A stretch of DNA of 5,154 bases from the NCBI GenBank assembly GCA_016199015.1, contig JACQHN010000382.1, forward strand, positions 1-5,154, written 5' to 3'. The notes beneath the pieces are model-generated. The model had not been told where the DNA came from. It saw nothing but the letters and a program-made list of their open reading frames with translations, and searched no databases. The position numbers were made by a program, and so were the translations under genes. Within the stretch, counting starts at the first letter, position 1, and each line of letters opens with the position of its first letter. This DNA is from Nitrospira defluvii (GTDB lineage: Bacteria; Nitrospirota; Nitrospiria; Nitrospirales; Nitrospiraceae). Below, piece after piece: positions 1 to 4,074 of this stretch.

Positions 1-212
1 TCGGCCTTCGCCTGCTGCGCGACCTCCTTGGACTTCTGCACCTCGCCGCCCACCTGCTTCAATACGTCCCATAGTTGCTGCTTGCGCTCTTCCAACCGTT
101 GGAGTACCTGGTCTTTGGTCTGCGTCAGTTGTGCTTCCAACGCAAACGCCTGGTGCTCGAAGGCATCCAACTTCTTGTCGATCGACGCTCTGAGCTCCTT
201 GATTCGCGACAT
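1..212 (-). CDS. Coiled-coil protein, N-terminal part (truncated by window edge)
   Basis: The reading frame opens with ATG at 212 and runs off the left edge without a stop, so only the first 70 residues are visible. The start is supported by a strong SD (GAGGAGGGAG, about 5 to 8 bases upstream). The product is highly charged and rich in Lys, Glu, Gln and Leu. It begins MSRIKELRASIDKKLDAFEH and continues with QLTQTKDQVLQRLEERKQQL and a Gln/Lys/Ala-rich tail, with no proline and almost no glycine. Hydrophobic residues recur at 3-4 residue spacing (I4, L7, I11, L15, F18), as in a long amphipathic helix or coiled coil. There is no signal peptide, membrane segment or enzymatic motif in the visible part. 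The function is unknown; a cytoplasmic structural or regulatory helical protein is likely. No promoter was recognised upstream. That the gene is real is well supported; its role is not. Confidence 0.85.
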   Translation of the reverse strand, partial: MSRIKELRASIDKKLDAFEHQAFALEAQLTQTKDQVLQRLEERKQQLWDVLKQVGGEVQKSKEVAQQAKA

Positions 213-411
213 CGCTCCCTCCTCGGTGAAAACCTGCTGCCCGTACTCGCCGGCCCCCATCTCACCCCGCACCCCGCCGCCAACGCCCCCTCCACACTCG
301 CTCGCACCTTCTTTCCATTCCCAGCGGTTGGAAGGAGATCGTGGCCCCTATCCTGCGACTGACGGCACGGCTTCCGCCTACGCTTGCCGGGCAGAGGCGG
401 TCGCGCCGAGC

Positions 412-428
412 GACGGCGAGCAGCCGTC
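412..428. repeat. Small perfect hairpin
   Basis: GACGGC (412-417) and GCCGTC (423-428) form a perfect 6-bp GC-rich stem with a 5-base loop. The right arm can pair instead with GACGGCT at 460-466, so the two structures compete. No strong T-run follows on either strand. Confidence 0.5.
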
Positions 429-465
429 TTATCCGTTTTCTTCCCTCCTCCAAGAGGCGGACGGC

Positions 466-492
466 TCACCAGTCACCGGACTGGACTGGTGA
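466..492. repeat. Perfect 9-bp inverted repeat
   Basis: TCACCAGTC (466-474) pairs perfectly with GACTGGTGA (484-492) across a 9-base loop. Its right half overlaps the left arm of the longer inverted repeat 472-490/666-683, so local and long-range pairing exclude each other. No T-run marks it as a classic terminator. Confidence 0.6.
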
Positions 493-683
493 AGCCTGCA
501 TCAGAGCTGTTTGTCGCTCCAGCCGTTGCCGACCCGAAGCGGCCGCGAAGGCGGGGGTGAGGACTGTTCGACGTTCCGTTCAGCGACCAGCAAGAACGGA
601 ACGAGTTCCGCAGCCCAGCGAAGGAAAGGCATGCGGCTGACCACACGGCTCTGGCAGAAAGCGGAACCAGCCAGTCCGGTGAC
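472..683. repeat. Possible MITE-like element with imperfect terminal inverted repeats
   Basis: A 13-base sequence at 472-484 (GTCACCGGACTGG) is repeated as its exact reverse complement at 671-683. After a single-base gap the match continues for five more bases (CTGGT), giving arms of about 18-19 bases at 472-490 and 666-683 around roughly 175 bases. The interior carries further hairpins and no credible gene. This is the outline of a miniature inverted-repeat element, but no target-site duplication is visible beside the arms. A long-range RNA stem or chance are alternatives. The right arm ends 5 bases past the stop of the minus-strand oxidoreductase gene. Confidence 0.35.
572..603. repeat. Perfect 10-bp hairpin
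   Basis: CGTTCCGTTC (572-581) pairs perfectly with GAACGGAACG (594-603) over a 12-base loop. An overlapping smaller palindrome, GGAAC-GA-GTTCC, occupies 598-609, so again two structures compete. It lies inside the 472-683 inverted-repeat interval. No U-tract follows on either strand. Confidence 0.6.
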
Positions 684-688
684 GCCCC

Positions 689-1276
689 TTACTTCCCCAC
701 ATCCCCCAATCCCCTGACCTCATCCAACCATCCCAGCCGCTGCTTCTCCTTCATGCCTTCGACGTTGCCGATGAGGGTGGCCCTGATCGGTCCGATACCG
801 GCAAAACTGAGAATGTTCCGTTCAAGACTCTTCAGGCTATGGGCAAAGAAAAACCAGCGATAGACAAACCCCGGCATCCCCATCGTCACGACGATGCGGG
901 CGGACTTCCCGGTGAGACGCTTTTTCGGCAGGCGACCCGCCTGGCCATACTCGAATGCAAAGCCGGGGCGAAACGTCTGTTCGAAAAAAGCTTTCAATAG
1001 CGCCGGCATCGAGCCAAGCCAGAGGGGATAGAGAATCACGAGGTGGTCGGCCCACTCGATGGCCCGCTGCGCCTCCACAATCGCGGCTGGAGGCATGCCC
1101 TTTTCAAACTCCTCCTTGGTTCGCAGAACGGGAAAATCAAGCTGCGCGATGTCGATACGCTTCACCTGATGGCCGCCGTCCTCGCAGCCCTTTGCATACT
1201 CATCCGCCAACGCATGGCAGAAATGCCGAGCCTGGGCATCAGGATGGCCCTGGATGATGGTAATGCGTTTACCCAT
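689..1276 (-). CDS. Flavodoxin-fold NAD(P)H dehydrogenase (quinone)-like oxidoreductase
   Basis: This 195-residue protein belongs to the Flavodoxin_2 family (the NQO1/MdaB/KefF type), whose members bind FMN or FAD and pass two electrons from NAD(P)H to quinones or similar acceptors in the cytoplasm. The first strand with its flavin-phosphate loop is RITIIQGHPD (4-13). The family signature WADHLVILYPLWLGSMPALL spans about 75-94 and leads into the FRPGFAFEY stretch (102-110). TMGMPGFVYRW (131-141) and a Gly-rich segment GIGPIRATLIGNVEGM (160-175) follow, and the length is normal for the family. I prefer ATG 1276, where the conserved strand begins. An in-frame ATG at 1312, 5 bases past the lipoprotein stop, would add 12 unconserved residues. 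Neither start has a good SD, so translational coupling to the upstream gene is likely. It is the last gene of the hsp20 operon. The acceptor cannot be read from sequence. Confidence 0.9.
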   Translation of the reverse strand: MGKRITIIQGHPDAQARHFCHALADEYAKGCEDGGHQVKRIDIAQLDFPVLRTKEEFEKGMPPAAIVEAQRAIEWADHLVILYPLWLGSMPALLKAFFEQTFRPGFAFEYGQAGRLPKKRLTGKSARIVVTMGMPGFVYRWFFFAHSLKSLERNILSFAGIGPIRATLIGNVEGMKEKQRLGWLDEVRGLGDVGK

Positions 1277-1317
1277 GTGACCGCTGTCAGGCGCCGACCA
1301 CCTACCCCCCATTCACT

Positions 1318-1476
1318 TCACTGACCTGTGCGAATTACTGTGGGGATGAGCAATAGCCCTTCCCTGCTCTGCGGGACGATCAGTGAACCGACCTTCGGTG
1401 TCGGAGGAGCACAGGCGCCTATCGACAATCCTCCAGCCATGATCATCAGCAGGGCGATGATCCGTACGGCTCTCAT
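1318..1476 (-). CDS. Small putative lipoprotein, 52 residues
   Basis: ATG at 1476 has an ideal AGGAGG 5 bases upstream, which decides the start over an in-frame ATG at 1503 inside the end of hsp20. Residues 1-21 form a lipoprotein signal peptide: R2 and R5, a hydrophobic core (IIALLMIMAGGL) and the lipobox I19-G20-A21-C22. Lipid attachment at C22 would leave a mature part of only 31 residues (CAPPTPKVGSLIVPQSREGL then LLIPTVIRTGQ). I recognise no domain. The export signal and SD make it credible as a gene despite its size. It sits between hsp20 (19-base gap) and the oxidoreductase (41-base gap to the chosen start), so it is presumably co-transcribed with both. It may anchor or signal at the envelope; the role is unknown. 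Confidence 0.75.
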   Translation of the reverse strand: MRAVRIIALLMIMAGGLSIGACAPPTPKVGSLIVPQSREGLLLIPTVIRTGQ

Positions 1477-1495
1477 GCTGGCCTCCTGGCACGCA

Positions 1496-2026
1496 TTACT
1501 CAATCCTCACCGTCACTGATTTCTTTTTCGCGTCCTCAGTCTTCGGACATCGGATCTCCAGGACCCCATCCTTGAAGTTGGCCTTAATGTCGTCCCCCTT
1601 GACCTCACACGGGAGCTGGACCGTCCGCGCAAATGACCCATACGACCGCTCACGGCGGTAGTAGTCCTTCTCCTTCACTTCCTCTTCCTCTTCCTTCTTC
1701 TTCTCACCCTTGATCGTCAGAAGATCCCCCGACACCATCAGCTCGATCTCCTCCTTCGCCAGACCGGGGATGTCGGCCTTGACGACCACAACATCCTTGT
1801 CCTCATACAAATCGATCGTCGGCATGCGCAGGCCCACGCTGGGCAGCGCCAACCGCTCTTTTCCAAACAAACTGGGGAGACCGGAGAACGGTCGTGGCCA
1901 GAATCCCTCGGTCATCCGATCGAACCATCGATCCATGTCGTCCCAGCGGGTCAAAATTTCATCGGGCTTCTTGACGGCAACAGCCTTCGTGTCTTTCTCT
2001 TTGGCTTTGGCCTTGTCCTTTGCCAT
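1496..2026 (-). CDS. hsp20: Small heat shock protein, Hsp20/alpha-crystallin family
   Basis: This 176-residue protein is an ATP-independent holdase that assembles into oligomers and binds unfolding proteins in the cytoplasm. A basic Lys-rich N-terminus (1-20) is followed by WDDMDRWFDRMTEGFWPRPF (28-47), the aromatic N-terminal arm typical of the family. The alpha-crystallin domain covers about 68-163. It shows IDLYEDKDVVVVKADIPGLA (71-90), a very acidic loop with five consecutive Glu (112-116), DYYRRERSYGSF (121-132) and the signature FKDGVLEI (151-158). The C-terminus ends in V173-R174-I175, a match to the I-x-I motif that docks subunits. ATG 2026 is fixed by AGGAGG 7 bases upstream; the longer frame to 2122 would run through the promoter. 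It heads the operon with the lipoprotein and oxidoreductase genes. A near-perfect sigma-54 promoter precedes it, and I see no CIRCE operator. Confidence 0.96.
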   Translation of the reverse strand: MAKDKAKAKEKDTKAVAVKKPDEILTRWDDMDRWFDRMTEGFWPRPFSGLPSLFGKERLALPSVGLRMPTIDLYEDKDVVVVKADIPGLAKEEIELMVSGDLLTIKGEKKKEEEEEVKEKDYYRRERSYGSFARTVQLPCEVKGDDIKANFKDGVLEIRCPKTEDAKKKSVTVRIE

Positions 2027-2074
2027 AGTGTGTCCTCCTGAGTGTGATGAATCGTTCAGCCGCGCAACGCAGGC

Positions 2075-2089
2075 GCAACAGGCGTGCCA
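2075..2089 (-). promoter_or_regulatory. Sigma-54 (-24/-12) promoter of the hsp20 operon
   Basis: On the minus strand the sequence reads TGGCACG-CCTG-TTGC. All eleven core bases of the TGGCACG-N4-TTGC consensus are present, and the invariant GG and GC are separated by exactly 10 bases. Taking C at 2075 as -12, transcription would start near 2063, giving a leader of about 37 bases that contains the hsp20 SD. Such promoters are silent without an AAA+ enhancer-binding activator, which implies signal-dependent control. Confidence 0.8.
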
Positions 2090-2092
2090 GAG

Positions 2093-2117
2093 TTCGCGCA
2101 TTCCTGAAACGCGCGAA
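2093..2117. promoter_or_regulatory. Inverted repeat abutting the hsp20 promoter
   Basis: TTCGCGC (2093-2099) and GCGCGAA (2111-2117) form a perfect 7-bp inverted repeat with an 11-base spacer. It lies immediately upstream of the -24 box, centred about 42 bases before the predicted start. The position would suit a repressor or accessory-factor site; no specific factor is recognised. Confidence 0.4.
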
Positions 2118-2160
2118 ACCAACGATCCTTCTTAGATAGGAGTCTCGTGATGTAACCCGA

Positions 2161-2179
2161 CTGCGGAAGATTTCCGCAG
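2161..2179. promoter_or_regulatory. Perfect palindrome, candidate enhancer (UAS) for an RpoN activator
   Basis: CTGCGGAA-GAT-TTCCGCAG is a perfect 8+8 dyad with a 3-base centre. Its midpoint is about 107 bases upstream of the predicted hsp20 start, a typical position for an enhancer-binding protein, and about 241 bases upstream of the predicted CBS start. It could serve both promoters through DNA looping. The alternative is a hairpin element without regulatory role. The dyad is seen directly; the function is inferred. Confidence 0.5.
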
Positions 2180-2383
2180 CACCTGCGCCTGGACCTGGTG
2201 CAAATGTCCACAGCGACTGCCACGCCAACAGAGGACGAAGTGATCCCTTGACTTACAGCGCGCGCGACCGTGATAGAGCGCCTCCCTCACGACCTCCATT
2301 CTTTCCATAGGTTCCCTCACCGTCCTGTCTCATATCGCCCGCCGATCCCCGACTCACCCCGCCGGCACGGAGCGATACGAGTA

Positions 2384-2400
2384 TTGGCACTGGGATTGCT
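2384..2400 (+). promoter_or_regulatory. Sigma-54 (-24/-12) promoter of the CBS-domain gene
   Basis: TTGGCAC-T-GGGA-TTGCT matches YTGGCACG-N4-TTGCW except for T in place of the last G of the -24 element. GG (2386-2387) and GC (2398-2399) are separated by exactly 10 bases. The predicted start is near 2411, giving a leader of about 70 bases. A sigma-70 reading (TTGGCA with TGATAC) is much poorer. Confidence 0.75.
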
Positions 2401-2412
2401 TCTTTTCTGATA

Positions 2413-2430
2413 CAGACGAGGTTGCGTCTG
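2413..2430 (+). promoter_or_regulatory. Hairpin at the predicted 5' end of the CBS transcript
   Basis: CAGACG (2413-2418) pairs with CGTCTG (2425-2430) over a 6-base loop. If transcription starts near 2411 this stem would be almost at the very 5' end of the message, a position that often protects RNA from 5'-dependent decay. It could also be initially transcribed DNA with no role. Confidence 0.4.
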
Positions 2431-2448
2431 AGGCGGATTGTCCTGATG

Positions 2449-2468
2449 CTTCGCCCCATGGGCCGAAG
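2449..2468 (+). promoter_or_regulatory. Hairpin directly upstream of the CBS gene's ribosome binding site
   Basis: CTTCG (2449-2453) pairs with CGAAG (2464-2468). A C-C mismatch and short inner C-G pairs lie inside the stem. The right arm ends exactly where the SD AAGGAGG (2469-2475) begins, with ATG 5 bases further on at 2481. Folding would leave the SD exposed but stacked beside a stem. A regulatory role is conjecture. Confidence 0.35.
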
Positions 2469-2480
2469 AAGGAGGGTCTT

Positions 2481-2918
2481 ATGAGAGCCACTGAATATTT
2501 GGTGCATGCCTGTGACCCGAAGACACTGGTCGTTCGCCAAATCATGGAGGATGCCGTTGTCAAAGTCAGCCCGACGTCGAGCGCGATGGTCGTCGCAGAA
2601 CTCTTGAGCGAGCATAATTTCGGGAGCGTGCCGGTGGTAGAGGCAGATGGGACGCTGCGGGGGCTGGTGACGGAATTCGATCTCCTGAAGGCTGTCGAAC
2701 AGGACCAGGACCTCCGGAAGGTATTGGTGTCGGAAATCATGACCCGAGAGGTCGTCACCACGACAGAGGAGATGCCTCTGATGAACTTGATTCACCTCTT
2801 ACAGGAACGGCACCTGATCCGTGTCCCCGTCGTGAAGGACCACAAGCTCGTCGGCATGGTCGCACGGCGCGATGTCGTGTTCGGGTACGTCAAAGCACGA
2901 GCGAACTATTGGCCGTAA
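2481..2918 (+). CDS. Two-CBS-domain (Bateman module) protein
   Basis: This 145-residue protein consists almost wholly of a CBS pair, a module that commonly binds adenine nucleotides such as AMP, ATP or S-adenosylmethionine and reports cellular energy state. CBS1 spans about 18-75: VRQIMEDAVVKVSP, then FGSVPVVEADGTLRGLVTEFDLL. CBS2 spans about 83-137: VSEIMTREVVTT, then HLIRVPVVKDHKLVGMVARRDVV. The nucleotide-ribose motif (T/S)xxD is intact in CBS1 (T64-E-F-D67) but has Ala in CBS2 (A128-R-R-D131), so the two sites probably differ in affinity. There is no catalytic, DNA-binding or membrane domain, so it likely works by binding another protein. The start is supported by AAGGAGG 5 bases upstream. 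Transcription is divergent from the hsp20 operon and both have sigma-54 promoters, which suggests shared activation. Confidence 0.95.
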   Translation: MRATEYLVHACDPKTLVVRQIMEDAVVKVSPTSSAMVVAELLSEHNFGSVPVVEADGTLRGLVTEFDLLKAVEQDQDLRKVLVSEIMTREVVTTTEEMPLMNLIHLLQERHLIRVPVVKDHKLVGMVARRDVVFGYVKARANYWP

Positions 2919-2925
2919 GCACAAG

Positions 2926-2949
2926 CGCGACGGCAACTACACCGTCGCG
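2926..2949 (+). terminator. GC-rich stem-loop after the CBS gene, possible terminator
   Basis: CGCGACGG (2926-2933) pairs perfectly with CCGTCGCG (2942-2949) over an 8-base loop, starting 8 bases after the stop codon. The stem is strong, but no T-run follows on either strand, so it is not a standard intrinsic terminator. It could protect the 3' end or assist Rho-dependent ending. It lies between two genes that converge on it. Confidence 0.35.
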
Positions 2950-3026
2950 GGCATGGCAGGGGCGGTTCGGAGTGGCGTGTGGCGAGTGGGGGGAGGTACC
3001 CTGCGCACAAAACGTCCGGAGAGAGC

Positions 3027-3200
3027 CTATTGCGCGGTCGAAGGTGTGTGGTCGGCGATGATTTCGCCGCATTCCAAGCAACGAACCTTGCCGGTTTCTT
3101 GTCCATTTTCTGTGAGGACGCGATCGACGAGTCGCTTATGGCGACAGGGAGGAGAGGGTGAAGCACTGGCTACCGATGGATCGAGCTGTGGAGTGTGCAT
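3027..3200 (-). CDS. Small putative zinc-ribbon protein, 57 residues
   Basis: ATG at 3200 has GGAGG 5 bases upstream and the frame ends in TAG at 3027. A longer frame to 3275 lacks this support. The N-terminal 18 residues are Pro/Ser/Ala-rich and probably flexible. The core carries C19-x-H21 and C41-x2-C44-G, separated by KRLVDRVLTENGQETGKVR. This arrangement suggests a single zinc site of the C-x-H...C-x2-C type, with a beta-hairpin carrying the second knuckle. There is no signal peptide or membrane segment, so it is probably cytoplasmic. Open frames on the opposite strand lack such features. I know no named family for it; roles in nucleic-acid or protein binding are only possible. A -10-like element lies upstream and a palindrome overlaps its SD. 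Confidence 0.65.
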   Translation of the reverse strand: MHTPQLDPSVASASPSPPCRHKRLVDRVLTENGQETGKVRCLECGEIIADHTPSTAQ

Positions 3201-3208
3201 GGAGACCT

Positions 3209-3218
3209 CCAACGTTGG
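3209..3218. promoter_or_regulatory. Palindrome overlapping the SD of the zinc-ribbon gene
   Basis: CCAACGTTGG is a perfect 10-bp palindrome. Its left end overlaps the complement of the SD (3206-3210), so a bound protein or a folded message could affect translation. Palindromes this short do occur by chance. Confidence 0.25.
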
Positions 3219-3255
3219 CCTTCGGCGTGGCATGACTGACCAAACACTGGCGCGG

Positions 3256-3261
3256 ATCATA
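3256..3261 (-). promoter_or_regulatory. Possible -10 element for the zinc-ribbon gene
   Basis: The minus strand reads TATGAT, five of six matches to TATAAT, preceded by GT. It lies about 55 bases upstream of the start codon. The hexamer 17 bases upstream (TAGAAG) is a weak -35, so this is a tentative housekeeping promoter. Confidence 0.3.
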
Positions 3262-3413
3262 ACAGAATCATTCACGCGCTTCTATGAGCAAACACGGAAA
3301 CAGTTCTGCGAGCGTGGTCGCCACAAGCGAAGGTATGCTTCACGAATTCTGACTCAACATGTGGACCATCACGTTTATATGGAGTGCCGCACAAATTGAC
3401 GCAGCATGACAGG

Positions 3414-4064
3414 TCAAGCAAACAGGGGATTAAGCGGCTCAGATTTGGATATGACAAGAGTGGAGGCCATGGTGAGGAGAGATCCAACGAAGGCGGCCGC
3501 CATATCCTTCTGCGCATCCCACTCATCCCCTTGGGTCCCGAGGTACAGGCTTCCCAACTCAGGGCTCACGATCATCGCAACGACCGCTTCGACCACCTCG
3601 AAAAATCCGCTCTGAGCCAGAATGCCACTGGCCGGCAAATAGTAGGACCACAGCCCCTTCACACCGGCCAGACGCACCAGTAACTCGCGAAGGGGATACA
3701 CCAATAACGCCCCATAGGCGAAATGTGCAATCCGATCGAAGGGATTGCGACTCAACTCCAACGTGTGCTGGAGCCAGAATCCAATCGGAACTTCCGCATA
3801 GGTATAGTGGGCGCCGATCGTGTGGAAGATCAGAAATATGCCCATGAGGCAGTAGGAGGTGAGAGAGAATGCGAACCGCCGATAGGTCAGGAGCAGAACC
3901 GCCACGAACCCTAAGGTGAGCAGATTTTCCAAGAGCCAATCGCGACGGTCAACCGGATCAATGGCCAGCCATGCCCAGAACAGTCCGTAGCACAGGAGCA
4001 ACCCCGTCAGGACACGACGGTTGTCGCCGCTCGCCTCGCGCTGGTCTATGGCCCCAATAATCAT
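3414..4064 (-). CDS. DUF2238/YjdF-family inner membrane protein (downstream paralogue)
   Basis: This 216-residue polytopic membrane protein belongs to the DUF2238 (YjdF) family, which has no established function. Hydrophobic segments lie near 20-36, 45-60, 68-83, 112-128, 142-165 and 188-206. The conserved polar motifs are present: HTIGAHYTYAEVP (81-93), RNPFDRIAHFAYG (106-118), E156 and E159 within FFEVVEA, and YLGTQGDEWDAQKDMAAA (174-191). Such invariant His, Asp, Glu and Arg residues beside membrane helices hint at ion binding or an intramembrane reaction, which is inference. It starts 10 bases after the stop of the upstream paralogue. ATG 4064 has no SD, so translational coupling is likely and the exact start is uncertain. 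The C-terminus lacks the acidic tail of its paralogue. No clear terminator follows. Confidence 0.88.
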   Translation of the reverse strand: MIIGAIDQREASGDNRRVLTGLLLCYGLFWAWLAIDPVDRRDWLLENLLTLGFVAVLLLTYRRFAFSLTSYCLMGIFLIFHTIGAHYTYAEVPIGFWLQHTLELSRNPFDRIAHFAYGALLVYPLRELLVRLAGVKGLWSYYLPASGILAQSGFFEVVEAVVAMIVSPELGSLYLGTQGDEWDAQKDMAAAFVGSLLTMASTLVISKSEPLNPLFA

Positions 4065-4074
4065 GTCGTGCAGT

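Larger units (their letters stand above)
213..688. other. Gene-free intergenic stretch, rich in inverted repeats
   Basis: I see no convincing gene in these 476 bases. The open frames here are Arg/Ser/Pro-rich translations of GC-rich DNA, lack family resemblance and mostly lack well-placed SDs. The left part (213-400) should carry the promoter of the coiled-coil gene, but no clear -35/-10 or -24/-12 pair is visible. The right part (410-690) lies downstream of the oxidoreductase gene and is densely filled with perfect or near-perfect inverted repeats, listed separately. It could hold a decayed or miniature mobile element, a structured transcript end, or a repetitive extragenic element. Confidence 0.6.
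2027..2480. other. Divergent regulatory region between hsp20 operon and CBS gene
   Basis: These 454 bases contain no credible gene. They hold two outward-facing sigma-54 promoters (2075-2089 minus, 2384-2400 plus), a perfect palindrome between them (2161-2179), a 7+7 inverted repeat just upstream of the hsp20 promoter (2093-2117), and two hairpins in the CBS leader (2413-2430 and 2449-2468). Direct CCTGG repeats (2188-2198) and a spaced GCACC/GGTGC pair (2179-2183, 2197-2201) are further possible half-sites. The remainder, about 2205-2380, shows nothing I can name. Confidence 0.75.

Noticed and set aside
28..492. Plus-strand frame of 154 codons across the left end
   Set aside because: It overlaps the well-supported coiled-coil gene on the opposite strand and its Cys/Ser/Pro-rich translation looks like a shadow.
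341..640. Plus-strand open frame with GTG start and a purine-rich stretch (GGAAGGAG) just before it
   Set aside because: The SD-to-start gap is only 3 bases, the product is Arg/Ser/Pro-rich with no family likeness, and the interval consists of overlapping inverted repeats.
2027..2122. Upstream extension of Hsp20 to an in-frame ATG at 2122
   Set aside because: The extension is unlike any Hsp20 N-terminus, runs through the sigma-54 promoter, and ATG 2026 has an ideal SD.
2027..2160. CIRCE (HrcA) operator or sigma-32-type promoter before hsp20
   Set aside because: No TTAGCACTC-N9-GAGTGCTAA repeat and no convincing CTTGAA/CCCCAT pair was found.
2384..2413. Sigma-70 promoter reading (TTGGCA, 18 bases, TGATAC) for the CBS gene
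   Set aside because: The -10 matches poorly, whereas the same bases fit sigma-54 with exact GG-N10-GC spacing.
2872..3399. Plus-strand frame of 175 codons overlapping the end of the CBS gene
   Set aside because: No SD or domain is visible, composition is low-grade, and it lies antisense to the zinc-ribbon gene, which has better support.
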